From contig JAJEKV010000027.1 in the NCBI GenBank assembly GCA_021234155.1, positions 9,868,716 to 9,932,715 on the forward strand: a DNA stretch of 64,000 bases, written 5' to 3'. The translations under genes and the position numbers were made by a program. The stretch comes from Isoetes taiwanensis. Lineage: Eukaryota; Streptophyta; Lycopodiopsida; Isoetales; Isoetaceae. The notes below the pieces were generated by a model, which saw nothing but the letters and a program-made list of their open reading frames with translations, had not been told where the DNA came from and ran no database searches. Shown here in pieces: positions 33,294-44,820 of this stretch (the stretch's first letter is position 1; the number at the start of each line of letters is the position of its first letter).

Positions 33294-34192
33294 TTTGCAC
33301 TAATTGTACTCAATCATCCGTCTTAAGAAGTAATGACCTTTTTTCGAAGCTAGTCAATTGACTATCTACTTTGAAAGGTACAATTTATCCTTGCCAGGTT
33401 CCTCTTAAAACTGGTAATCTTAGCATCTATCCTTGTGAGGTTTATAGCATGTCTCTTCTCTAGGCTGGTAATCTTACCATCAATCCTTGAGAGACACTTT
33501 AACACAATGAACTTAGGATCTGGTTATTGCGCTGCAGATGTAATAATCTCCCTTCTTCTAACCCAAGACCAAACTTGAAGAAAACGACAACTTCTTTAAC
33601 TCAAATCAAATTTTTACAATGCTCAGTCAATCTAACATTCATATGCACAAACAAATATTACTTTATCTTATAATCGCAAATGCCTAAGTCTTTAGGTTGC
33701 TCCTTGCGCATGTAAGAGGCAATAATGCTTCTCGAACTCATTTCCTGCATGACAATCTCCATGTCCTGCGATAACTTAATGAACAATATTAAAATTGGCA
33801 AATCCATATGTAATTGCTATGTTTCCCATGATTGCTAGATTATACATTAACTGCAATCAAGTTAATTATGTAATCCACTTCATCTAGCATAAGCGCATCC
33901 CATGTCCATCTAGGCAAAGCTCTAGGGTTCTTTACACTAGTACATTTAATGGATCCACCACAACTGCCGCAACTTATGAGTTAGAAGTTTTTTGTCCTTC
34001 AAAGGCCAATTTATATGGAATCATGCAAACTACTAATATTCCTTTCATTTGCAATGGTTTTAAATAAAATCCAACATTTACCCCCACCCAACAAAAAAAA
34101 GGGGTGGGGGGGTAATCACAACCTAAGTCAAATCTAGGTTAAAATATTGTCGATTGTCTTCCTTGAAACTGGGCCTCTATTTAAGGTTCACA
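33294..34192 (+). repeat. 'A' repeat, copy 2
   Basis: About 900 bp, highly similar to 19856-20860, from TAATTGTACTCAATC to AAGGTTCACAG. Together with 'B' it makes a tandem unit of about 1.4 kb. Confidence 0.88.
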
Positions 34193-34419
34193 GATATTTG
34201 AGTTCGGCAACAGCAAGTTTATAAAGTACAAGTCATTCGTATGATGGTATCGTTGTTATGATGGTATTTTGTTGTTCGAGTCTATTATATTGTTCAATTA
34301 TGCCCACAAAAGTGGTGTTGTTCTCATGGTTTTGATCCATGCTACCCTACCATTCTTGTATGACTTGGGAATAGTATGATAACAGTGGTTGAAATTGTTC
34401 AAGTTACTCGTGCTTCTAT

Positions 34420-34734
34420 GCTCGGTTAGTTGTGCCCCATCAGGCCTTGCATGAGCTACTGAGCACGGCCTCTGTAGGCTTGTTGGGATCGTACCTCCAG
34501 GAGGTAATGGATACGCGGACTCAGTTATGCCCCCCTGTCCGACATTAACCTCAGCTGTACTTGTGATTATGTATATAACTGTGAAGTATGTCAGCATCCT
34601 TATTGCTACTAAGGTTTTTCCCCCGAAAACCCTTCGGGGCGGGGGTTTTTTAATCCTGGTAGTAATACGCCTGCTGCTCTCTCTTTGTACTTGGGTCCCA
34701 TAGGCCAGTTGGTCTCCGTGGACGATAAAATCAT
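34420..34734 (+). mobile_element. Short retroposon insertion, SINE/LINE-tail type
   Basis: About 315 bp interrupt the B repeat exactly at its CTTCTATTCTATT tract. The left edge is GCTCGGTTAGTTGTG. The right part has a CCCCGAAAACCCTTCGGGG hairpin (about 34621-34639), then TTTGTACTTGGGTCCCATA, a TCTCCGTGGAC segment and GATAAAATCA. After it the (TTCTA)n target tract is expanded to about ten units. The 3' end resembles 18838-18888. A GGGATCGTACC stretch could be a degenerate pol III B box, but that is weak. Confidence 0.65.
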
Positions 34735-34785
34735 ATTCTATTCTATTCTATTCTATTCTATTCTATTCTATTCTATTCTATTTTA
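34735..34785. repeat. (TTCTA)n microsatellite
   Basis: About ten units following the retroposon tail; other B repeats have only two or three. Confidence 0.95.
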
Positions 34786-35075
34786 TTCATTTTTTGCCTT
34801 AGGATTGTTGTTGTGGTGGTTGAAGTTATTCATGCTGCCATATTGTGCGCTAAGCATTGGCATTGGTTATTGTTGTCATTGTTCAATGATTCAGGTTCTG
34901 TCTTGTTTGTCTATGACTTGAAAGTTATTGTTGTTTTTGTGGCTTGACGTAGTCCCTGCTCCCATTGTTCCTCTATGACCCACAAGTGTGGTGGTGGTTG
35001 TTTTGGTTTGAATGGCGCATCCTCTCATATCATTCTTCTAGATTTGAAGTTTGTTATGGTGGTTTGCAAGATTCC

Positions 35076-35511
35076 TGATTCCGATGGTTATTTTATGCTT
35101 TGAAAGTTGTTATTGTCATTGTTTTTCTCATCAATGTTCATAATTCTATTAGGTTTCTTCGAGATCTAGGCGTAAGGCTCTGCTTGATTGTAATCTAGGC
35201 GAAGCTGAGGCATCTTGGCAGTCAAAAAACATCTGCTGGTATTGAATTCACCTCCTCATCTATGATTTTTTTACCATCTGGAGGTGTATATCTTGACTTT
35301 ATCGGGTCTGATGTTTCTTTTTCAAGGTCAGGCTGAAAAGGCTAACATTGTCTACAGTTGATCCTTTTTGGAAACCTGGAAATTGCCATGCGAATAAGGC
35401 TGCCCTAAAATTGACATTGTGGCGTTGACTACAACATTATCTAGTCTGTGGTGGAAGAGAAAGAGATCAGAGTGACTAATTTTAGTGTTTTTAAGTGGTA
35501 TCTTTTAGTTA
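35076..35511. other. Spacer between B copy 2 and A copy 3
   Basis: Single-copy within this window; no coding sequence seen. Confidence 0.4.
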
Positions 35512-37365
35512 AATTTCTACCATTCCCACCTCAAGACTAATCGAACTCGATTATCTGTCTTGCAGGAATAAGTTCTTTAAAGACTAGTCAAACTTGATCA
35601 TCTGTCTTAAAAAATTCCATTCTCTCTCAAAGACTAAGGGTCATTTCCTACTCGCCATTAAGTTAAGTTAGCTTAACTACTTAGTTATCTCTTAACCTAA
35701 CTAGAAAAAAGTTCTAGTTTTCCATTGAGGTGGTTAAATTAGAACTAACTTAACGATGCATGAAAATTTGCATTCCCATTATGCCCACTAAGTTAGAAAT
35801 AAAAAATTGACTTAAAGCTTGTGTTGACGATTCACACTAGTAGTTAAAGTGCTAAGTTAGTTTAACATTAACTATGCTTGTTTCACACCGCCAGTTAAGC
35901 ATTTATGTTAAGGAGAGTTCTATTGGAAAAAAAAAATGCCAACTACCAGAAATGCACACTAATTAATAAGTAATACGCACCTAAGATTAACACAAATATA
36001 GTGCTAGACTTTGCGACTAATTTGTTAGAAATGAGGGGTCCTTCCATCATGAAAATACCAAGCAATTATTGAAAGAGCTATAAAACAAAATATGACTATA
36101 CACATAGTATTATGAAAATGCATATTCCTAGATGTTGAAAGCGACAAGAAGAAATATGCATTTTTATATAAAACATAATAATTCACCTAACTATATTGTT
36201 AACCTTTCTCACTTAACAGTTATGTTAAGTTAGTGCTTAACTGAGTTAAGTGTGCCTCTCCTAGATCACTTAACTTCTAGTTTAAAATAAGGGGACCAGT
36301 TAAAGTTTTAATTAAACTTGACTTAACTATTGTCAGTATGAAAATAACCTTGTTAAGTTAACTATTACTTAACTAGTAGTAACTTAAGTGTTAGTGTGAA
36401 AGCAAGTTTCCATTATTTGCCACATTTAACCTAACTTAACCGCCAGTGGGAATCGACCCTAATTGTACTCAATCGTTTGTCTTAAGAAGTAACAACCTTT
36501 TTCTGAAGCTAGTCAATTGACTATCTACTTTGAAAGGTATACTTACAATCTATCCTTGCCAGGTTTCTCTTAAAACTGGTAATCTTAGCACCTATCCTTG
36601 TGAGGTTTATAGCATGTCTCTTCTCTAGGCTGGTAATTTTACCATCAGTCCTTGAGAGACACTTTAACACAATGAACTTAGGATCTAGTTATTGCGCAGT
36701 AGATGTAATAACCTTCCTTCTTCTAACCCAAGACCAAAAACTTGAAGAAAACGACAACTTCTTTACCTCAAATCAATTTTTTTACAATGCTCAGTCAATC
36801 TGACATCATATGCACAAACAAATATTACTTTATCTTATAATCGCAAACGCCTAAGTCTTTAGGTTGCTCCTTGCGCATGTAAGAGGTAATAATGCTTCTC
36901 AAACTCATTTCCCGCATGATAATCTCCATGTCATGCGATAACTTAATGAACGATATTAAAATTGGCAACCCCATCTGCAATTGCTATCTTTCCTTGATTG
37001 CTAGATTATACATTAACTGCAGTCAAGTTAATTATATAATCCACTTTCGTCTAGCATAAGTGCATCCCATGTCCATCTAGGCAAAGCTCTAGGGTTCTTT
37101 ACACTAGTACGTTTAATCGATCCACCACAACTGCCGCAACTTGTAAGTTAGAAGTTTCTTGTCCTTCAAAGGCAAATCCATATGAAACCATGCAAACTAC
37201 TAATATTCCTTTCATTTGCAATGGTTTTAAATAAAATTCAACATTTATCTCCCTCCCAAAAAAAAAGGGGGGGGGGGGAGGGGGTAATCACAATCTAAGT
37301 CAAATCTAGGTTAAAATATTGTCGGTTGTCTTCCTTGAAACTGGGCTTCTATTTAAGGTTCACGG
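35512..37365 (+). repeat. 'A' repeat, copy 3, split by a MITE
   Basis: 35512-35637 and 36460-37365 match copies 1 and 2. The break at AGACTAA/TAATTGTAC is filled by the element at 35638-36459. A G-run (about 37267-37283) near the right end differs between copies. Confidence 0.88.
35638..36459. mobile_element. Tourist-like (PIF/Harbinger) MITE, TSD TAA
   Basis: An 822-bp non-coding insertion. The left end reads GGGTCATTTCCTACTCGCC then TTAAGTTAAG. The right end on the other strand reads GGGTCGATTCCCACTGGCGG then TTAAGTTAGG. It is flanked by TAA on both sides (35635-35637, 36460-36462), and uninterrupted A repeats have the empty site. TIRs starting GGG and a TWA duplication are PIF/Harbinger hallmarks. 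The interior is full of GTTAAGTTAA-type subterminal repeats. It encodes no transposase. Confidence 0.88.
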
Positions 37366-37793
37366 ATATATGAGTTCAGTAACAGCAAGTTTATGAAGTA
37401 CAAGTCATTCGTATCAAACTCATAATAATCTCATCGTTGTTATGATGGTATTCTGTTGTTCGAGTCTATTATATTGTTCATCTATGCCCACAAAAGTGGT
37501 GTTGTTCTCATGGTTTGGATTCATGTTATCCTACCATTCCTGTATGACTTGGGAATAATATGATAACAGTTGTTGAAATTGTTCAAGTGACTCGTGCTTC
37601 TATTCTATTCTATTCATTTTTTCCTTAGGATGTGGTTGAAGTTATTCATGATGCCATATTGTGCGTCTAAGCATTGGCATTGGTTATTGTTGTCATTTTT
37701 CAAAGTGATTCAGGTTCTGTCTTGTTTGTCTATTGGTTTTATGGCTTGACGTAGTCCCTGCTCCCATTATTCCTCTATGACCTGCAAGTGTGG
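37366..37793 (+). repeat. 'B' repeat, copy 3, left part
   Basis: Matches 32792 onward and stops at CAAGTGTGG, where the Gypsy LTR begins. The rest of this copy resumes at 57641. Confidence 0.85.
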
Positions 37794-38373
37794 TTGTTTG
37801 GGGTCTGGGTTCGGGAACTCCTGCAAGACAGCCCTCTGTGAGGACCCGTGGATCAATCAGGAGAATCCGGTAGCTGTGTCACGCGGGATTTGCAAAAGAA
37901 ACAAAGGAAAAGCAGAAGAGAGAACAAAAGAAAACAATAAGATCACAATGATGAGAACTAAACTCTTTGATATCAATGATGATACATGAGCTCTCGCAAT
38001 CGAGAGAAAGCAGAAGTGAGATAAGACCCAAAACTCTTCTAGCCCATGAAGGCTAGCTCTACTCATATATATAGTACAATGGCCTTTGGCCCAACATAGA
38101 CACTCTGACTGATTTCGGTGCCGACTCCTGGAAGGAGGCCTGATTTGTAGGCATGTTGGCAGTGCCTCTTGGAAAGCCTGAAATGACGCTGACGATGACA
38201 AATAAGGCGTCTTATCTGTCGCGCTGCCTCTTCTTTGGCGCCTGCCTTCAAGCGTGGTCTGGCCATTGGTCTTCTGGCCTTTGGCGGCCCGACACGTACT
38301 GTCGTGGATCCTTGGCCTTGACCTGGTCCGTCGTGTGCATGAATAGTCCTGTACCAGGACGTACAGGACTAAC
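37794..38373 (-). repeat. 3' LTR of the Gypsy element
   Basis: 580 bp. On the plus strand it begins TTGTTTGGGG and ends GTACAGGACTAAC. It matches 57057-57640 except for a diverged block near 38200-38290. A TATATATGAG promoter motif on the minus strand lies near 38066-38075. LTR ends are not the usual TG...CA. Confidence 0.9.
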
Positions 38374-38390
38374 CTTCCCCCCCTCCAAAC
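38374..38390 (-). other. Polypurine tract
   Basis: Minus strand GGAGGGGGGGAAG directly next to the inner edge of the 3' LTR, the expected primer for plus-strand DNA synthesis. Confidence 0.8.
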
Positions 38391-38870
38391 GACACTCAGG
38401 TTGAAGAAAAGGAGGAAGTGTTTCTGATGGCGGAACCCAAAGATCACGAAATTCATCCTCACTGATTTGAGGGCCGGGGCCATTATGATAGTTTCCAATG
38501 AGATTTTGGCGTGCCTGGAGAGCTTCAGGAGTGTGGAGACCGATGGCAGGATGAACATCAACGAGAAATCCCGAGCGTACCATGTCTTCAAGGGCAGTGT
38601 GTGCTTCAGCAGGTACAAACTGGCATTCCATGAGAAGGCAGGTCTAGAGTCCGAAGGCACTGACGCTGGCATTCGGGTTGCAATAAAAGATAGGATGCTG
38701 CCGATTTAAAGAGCTTAACAGAAGACACTTTAAAGCAGCACAGAATCCTGCTTGTCGATGAACGGAGGGATCCGGTGAGGTGGCAGCATTCGTCAAAAAG
38801 GTATCTAGACCATGGACAGCATGAGTGGGCGTCTGCCAACCACGCTCATTGAACAAAGTTGCGTATTAAA
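38391..38870 (-). pseudogene. Unassigned ORF remains next to the 3' LTR
   Basis: The minus-strand frames read FNERGWQTPTHAVHGLDTFL, then SVHRQAGFCAALKCLLLSSL, then after a shift ECQFVPAEAHTALEDMV and TPEALQARQNLIGNYHNG. They look like genuine protein but match no family I know. It may be a third Gypsy ORF or a captured host gene piece. The right side ends near 38870, possibly where foreign DNA starts. Confidence 0.45.
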
Positions 38871-39225
38871 CGGGAGCAAATCATTGAAACGAGAGCAAAA
38901 GGAATATTCCTCAAAGATTCCCTTTTTTTTATAAAAAAGGGGGTAAAACGAGGTTAAAAAAAAAAGGTGCATGAAATTCTATTTTGACCCCCAAATGACT
39001 AATTTTTTTTTGCAACGAAAAGAATTGACCTTTTAAAGTGTCACTTTTCTCAAAGAAATAGAATGTTCTTAAAGTATGTTTTAAGAGAAAACTCTAATTT
39101 CGAGAGGATAAAATATTTAACAAAAATTTGAAGTAAGTCCAGAATCGCTGTAGTATTCTCAAAATTTGAAGATAAAATCTTCATATTCACATGCAAAATT
39201 TACAGTATTTTTCTAAGACTCAGTT
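38871..39225. other. AT-rich junction region
   Basis: Homopolymer runs of T and A around 38930-39010. No gene is seen. One edge of cluster 2 may lie here. Confidence 0.35.
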
Positions 39226-42200
39226 ATGTGCAAAAGTGTGAGGAGTGATGAGAGAGGGATCCAGGACGTCATCATATTCATTTATGCCATCCTCATCACC
39301 TTCACTTCTTTCACTGTCACTCGAGGAAGTGCTTGAGTTATCTTCCTCATCACTATCAACAGATGGTGAAGCATTGCCACCACCTTTTTCATCATCTTCT
39401 TCGTAATTACAAGCTTTTTTAAGCAAATTGATAGTCCTCTGGCGTAGACGATTGTCAGATTTTAATTTAAAATCATAGCACGTCATTAAGGTTCAGCTCG
39501 TCCCTACAACCCATCTTGGACTTTCTCCCTTTTCCTTGGCTTCTCATTTCTAACTCATATCTACCTTCAAAAGCATTTTCTGAGCGTGTTGCAAGCCAAT
39601 GAATCTTGAGTTTAGTGACTAAGCCTTCCTCCTTGACTGTGTCAAGCACTTTTGCTATCCAGCGGTCGACCCTTGTCATCCTCCTGTTCGGAAGAGCAAT
39701 TAGCATACCTTTGGTAATTTACGTGATATTACCTTGAGGCTCATTCCCTGCGTCTTGGTCCGAGGGTACATGACTCGATCCTCGTCGTCTTCTCTTTGCG
39801 GTGCAAATGTAGCATTGCTTGGATCCGCTTGGTCTTTGGGGTTGATGAAAGGTGTTAGGCCATTGAAATGGTTCTTGCAAGCGTCTTAGAGCTATATTTT
39901 TCACAACAATTTTTACGTTAGAAAGAAATTACTCCACCACATCCCATCTTCTTCTAAGAAGTACTTAAAGCTGAGGAAATTCCATTTTCAATGGCTTTTA
40001 AGGATGACTTCAGGGTACTTTTCTTCCGCTTGGACTCCTTAGGATTTTTGAGAGGAAGTTGCTCAAAGACGTTCTATGAAGGAAGTGTCTGCGGAATATA
40101 TTTAAGGAAGCGTAATCCCTCCGGTGGACTCCAGTCCTTAGTTGTGGTATACTTCTTCCCACGTAAAAACTCGGCCATCCTTCAAGTAGAACTTGATGTG
40201 ATGTTGAAAGGTGAGATCATTCAACTTGTTCCGCGGCTTGTTCTCTGTTTGAACGTTGAGAGAAAACAAACTCTCACGAAATCAGTAGTCTCTTTAAGAA
40301 GATCGACCAATGGTAGGAGTGTAAGAATCTTCAATAATTGAACTAAAGCGGGGAAGACAGAAAGCCTTCTTCCTTCTAAAGGCGCCGTAAAAAATCTGCT
40401 GAACATTTGGTCAATCTGATTATGAGTGTGGCCTACAAGTAAGAAACCGAGCTTCACTTTTCTAAAGATCCCTAGCTCCACTAACATGGCACAGTACGCA
40501 AAGAGTGCTTGATTCTTATTCTCCCTTGTAGTGTTGTCAAGTTGCAAGTAAAGCACTGGTGGTAATTGCTCTTGCTCGCACAGGACCTTGTTAAGAGTTG
40601 TAATTGTGAGGTTCGGGTCACCATGCAAGTTTGGATACGTCAGAAATACTTTGCACTTTAGACTTCCTTTGAAGACCATAGCTCTTACAAGGTGGACCTT
40701 AACAAAACATTCCTCTGGCACATCTTTAGGAATGTTCAAGAAATGTGGTAGAGTTGTTTTTTTTTGGTCCATTCCATCAATCACAACAGACATGTATTGC
40801 AGTGGATGTTCAAGAGCTTTTTTTCTGTGCTTGGCAAGCTTTCTTCTCTTTGCTGCTTGTTGTTCACGATGTCTGGCAAGGTTCTGTTGCACAATATCTG
40901 TAGAAGAAATCAGGTCAAAGCAATTCCTTTAAAACAAGTGAGAGATTGGAGAACGTGAGCATACTTCTTTCGACCTCTGTCTTTGCAGTTTCTCGTTGAC
41001 TCTTTAATTCTGCACACCTCGAGCAAACAGACATTCTATGTTTTCTGGGAATTTTCACAAGACCGAATTCACTTTTCCACAGTCTGGTGAAGTGTGAGTA
41101 AGAGATGTGCTGAAGCTGAGTGCAAGTCTCTTTGTACTCATTAAAAACATCTTTTTTGGTGATGTTATCAGTTAAATGATACATGTTGCTGTTAGGTAGC
41201 TTCTCACATGTTTCTCTAAAATATTTCTCCATCCATGACACAGCAGCAAGGGCATGCATGGTTACAACTCTTCTTGGTCCACAATGATCATCGATTGCTG
41301 GATTTTTGTCCAGTCTTTTACGTATTCTAGACATTCTGGTGGACCCTAAACGGTGGACAACCATAAAGCATTTCTGGCAAACTTGTTCACGGTTAATGTA
41401 GTGCAAGAAGGTGTTGCGGTCAGGTCTTACATGATAAGCTAAGTAGCCATTCTGGTCTGCCAATGTCATGGAGCTGTAGTTGTCTCTAACTGCTCGCAAT
41501 TTAGCCATGTTAAATCTGTTGATGCAACCCAATGAGCAGCATTTAGTTCTCAAGAGTCTCCTCATTTTGTGTTCATCCATAAGATTTCTTCTTCTTACAG
41601 AGGAGCACGCCCTCAAACCAAAATCCACCTTGAATTTCTTTGAAGATTGGCTGGAGAACATGTAATCTCTTTGTTCCTTGTTGGTGTCTTCATCTTCTGA
41701 TGAAACTTCTACTCTGGGGGTGACTTCCTCTGTCCTGAGTGGTGTGTTTGTAGAGGAAAACAGACCACGTGAAGTTGTTCCCGGAATAGGCGGAGGTACA
41801 GTGTTAAAGGATGGTGATGGCCCATAAGAGGTTGTGGCATCAGCTGTTCTTGTACCATCTTGAAAAGGAGTTCTTGCAAACATCTCCTTTAGAGCGGACT
41901 GGAATTCTGCAAATCCATGTGTCACAACCGTTGTTGTGTGAAGAGGAGTGCATGGTGGAGCGTCGTCCTCATTTGTAGTGAAGTCCTGGTGAGAGAAAAT
42001 TGTAGTGAATCTCACGCCTTCTTTACTTCTGTTCCTTGTATGTTTGCATGAAGGGGGCGGCTACAAAAGCGGGGTAGCTTGTTCTTGAACACCCATTGCT
42101 GTGGAGCTTCTGTAGGTCCCGGGGATGGAACAAAGGGTGGTGGCAACATGGTCCGAACTGCTGGTGAGGCTTTGGAAGGAGATGCCAGTGTACTGTCTAC

Positions 42201-42409
42201 AGGACTTGGTGACGGTTGGAAGGGTGGTGGAAGTCTGTTACGTGCTAGACTCGGTGTGTCTTCGAGAAGCAACAACGATGAAGTAGAGGTAGGAGTCGGA
42301 GAATGCCGGTCTTCAGTAGAAATAACGTTGTTCCCAAGCGTGTCCTCAGAACTAGACGAGCTTGAGACAACAAAAGGTGGTGGAAGCTTGTTCACGAAGC
42401 GGTTCGTCA
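39226..42409 (-). pseudogene. DUF7869-type transposase-like protein, cluster 2
   Basis: Minus-strand pieces in order: a Pro-rich N-terminus from 42409 with three repeats like NKLPPPFV, RLPPPFQPSPSP and MLPPPFVPSPGP; an acidic linker; CCSLGCINRF; VCQKCFMVVHRLGSTRMSRI; a MSVCSRCAELK zinc motif (all within 42015-40915); then VIDGMDQKKTTLPHF, VLYLQLDNTTRENKNQALF and GFLLVGHTHNQIDQMFSRFF (40892-40221). A C-terminal region follows (HIKFYLKDGRVFTWEEV, WSPPEGLRFLKYIPQTLPS, then acidic tails to 39226). The D.MDQ.K, LQLDN..ENKN and GHTH..ID motifs define the DUF7869 group. Long frames (366 and 223 codons) make this better preserved than the cluster 1 gene, but joins near 42012 and 40900 and stops near 40150-39700 need introns or are lesions. 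Confidence 0.7.
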
Positions 42410-42469
42410 TTTTAACAACTGCAAAATAGTAAAGAGATTTGAGAAACCTTCTGTAGTGCAGAGCTTTTC

Positions 42470-42861
42470 TTATTCCCGAATACACGCCCACGTAGTACAA
42501 GTAGAAGTTCCAGTACTAATCAAGTGAAAGTCAAAATAAAAGCTATTCCGGAATACACAAGAGTAGGATAGTAAAGCTAAACGTATTCCGCTTCACATAG
42601 GAAAAGAGTTAGACAAAAATGGCACCTTTAAAAGGAAATTTTGGCGCCTTCAGTTGCGTATTCCAGTCTCTGAGCTCAAGTCGCCAGCGCCAGCGCCTTC
42701 GATTATAATATTCAGAGACTGTATTCCGATCCACATAGAAAAAAATGGAGAGGTGAGTAAGAAAGTACAAAGTACAATCATTTGTGTGTCTGTATTCTAT
42801 TCCCGAATACACTTTCGCCTTCACGCGAAGTCGAAAGTGTATTCCGGAATACACTTTCGAC
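42470..42861. repeat. Cluster 2 palindromes in the divergent intergenic region
   Basis: Sites with the TATTCCGGAATA core: 42471-42485, 42544-42555, half-sites near 42583, 42659 and 42721, a spaced pair from 42791, and a perfect 32-base palindrome at 42830-42861 whose centre is GTGTATTCCGGAATACAC. They lie between the start of the minus-strand DUF7869-type gene and the plus-strand ParB-methyltransferase gene, so they could control both. Confidence 0.88.
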
Positions 42862-43708
42862 ATAGGGTTTCAAAAGGTTTTTGTGCGTCACTTTTAGGTT
42901 TTTTTTCGGCTTTTTAGACTTATTTTAGCCTGTTTTTTTGTCAAGGTTGCACTCTTGTTTTGGCCTTTTTGGCCTGTTTATGTACTGTTTTTGTCCTTTG
43001 TTTTAGACATTTTGTATTCAGGAATAGTTTTATGCCACTGTTTTCACTAAAAAAGTCGTGTTTACACACAAATGTGTACAGGCAAGAAGGCAGCAAGAAA
43101 CATCAGAAGAAGCCCATCAAGATGTCCCAGAAACCGCACCCACAGAGAAGGGTTGAAGACGATGCTGCGCCTGCGATTTACGAAAACCCTCAAACGCAGT
43201 GGTTCTTCACTAGGGAAACATCTGGAAAGTACAGTACCCTTACCTTCTTGCATGTTTGTCGGAGTGCTGGGAATAAAAGGTACGATGACAGAGAGTTTGT
43301 TTGCATAGGCACCATACAAGCTGTTAGTGAAATAGCCGGGGAGTCAGGACAACGAGGCAGACTATCCTTTGCGATGTCCCAAGGATTTATTCATGTTGAT
43401 GAAGCCTACTTTAGAATGGTCAAAGTAAACCCACCGGCACTTTACAAGTATGTGTCTCACTACATCAACAAGAAACCGCTCAGTGTCATAATCAATGACG
43501 CCGGCTAACAACAAGCTTAAAACTTCGGCCACAAATGAAGTCGAAAGCGCAAGCGGAAGAGAAAGATCATGGGAGTCCTTCAGTGAGCCCATCAGGGAGC
43601 CCATCAGGGGGGTCATCAGATGGAGGGTCCCAAGAACAAGAACCAGATGTTCCCCCAGTGCCGCCAAAGAAACAAAGCAGGCCAAGAGCCACCATAGCCG
43701 CTAAGGAA

Positions 43709-43726
43709 CCAAAGAAGCGGAAGGTA
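43709..43726 (+). other. Encoded nuclear localisation signal
   Basis: Encodes PKKRKV, a textbook monopartite nuclear import signal, followed by a second basic run (KTKKGKGK). It suggests that this bacterial-type protein works in a eukaryotic nucleus. Confidence 0.6.
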
Positions 43727-44490
43727 CAGCAGCTTGATGTTGCTGAAATCACCGAGGAACAACCAAAAACGAAGAAGGGAAAGGGCAAGGCTCCTGGGGT
43801 GGCCATTAAAGAAAAGAAGGTGGACAAGACCTCAGAGAGGATGGAACAAATAAATCTTAACAAGTATGTTCAAGGGGTAATATACTTGCCAGTAACTTCC
43901 ATGAGGTTGCCACCAAAGAATGAAGTCGGTGGCGCCCCTTCGTGTTCGAAAAATCTATGCTGACCACTTAAGAAACCTGAAGGATAGAATAAGGAGCAAT
44001 CCCAATGCCCACGTTGCTCCAATTGTCGTTCTTGTTGACAGATCCCAATGCATGGACCCCAAGGACTACGACAGGGAAAATGCAGATACTTACATGCACT
44101 ATGTCCTTGGGGGTAACCACAGTTTTAAAGCAAGAAGGCAGTTGTACAAGGAGAAAAAGAACCCGAGATATCTTTCTGTGCTCTGCGCTGTTTACTGCGG
44201 CCTGACAGATGAAGAAGCGAAGATCGTTGCCAACACGCATAATGCTGACAACGAGTACAAGCTTAAAATGAGCTTCGTGGACAAAATCAGGTTCATGCAT
44301 AGGGAGTATATTATATTCAAAGAAAAATATGGAGAAGAATTGAAGAAACCAGCAAAATCTCTAGAACTAAAGGAAGCGTGTGCTGTGGAGTGCTGCCTCA
44401 AATATGACGAGGCTAACAAAAGGCAGTCTCTCATACCACATGACAACTGGTTTCAATTAGCCTTCAGAGACGGCAGAGTAAGTTTCTTTT

Positions 44491-44504
44491 GTATTCTGGA
44501 ATAC
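44491..44504. repeat. Cluster 2 palindrome in an intron
   Basis: GTATTCTGGAATAC, 13 bases inside the 44478-44544 intron of the ParB-methyltransferase gene. Confidence 0.8.
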
Positions 44505-44820
44505 CCCTGCAACCCTCCCACTGACATTGCTTATTACTGCGCAGATATGGGACCTGCAAAATGAAATATTTAGCATGTTTGAACGTGGTGAACTGAAAAG
44601 TAAAGGAAAGGTCGCCGAGAAGAAAAAGGGTTCTGACGTCCCTAAGAAGGAAATGACCATAACTGTGTGGAGAGAAATGCAGGGCTTTACAGACCTCGAC
44701 ATACTCGAAAGGCTACTGCAGAAGGTTGTGGACAAAGAATTCACGCTTGAAGAAATGTCCAAAGAGCTGCACAAGTAAGAACTACAAAACATTCTTTCCC
44801 GTTTTTGTTAGTTTGGACGT

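Larger units (their letters stand above)
34193..35075 (+). repeat. 'B' repeat, copy 2, split by a retroposon
   Basis: Halves at 34193-34419 and 34735-35075 match 32792-33293 and 37366-37793. The intervening 34420-34734 is absent from the other copies. Confidence 0.85.
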
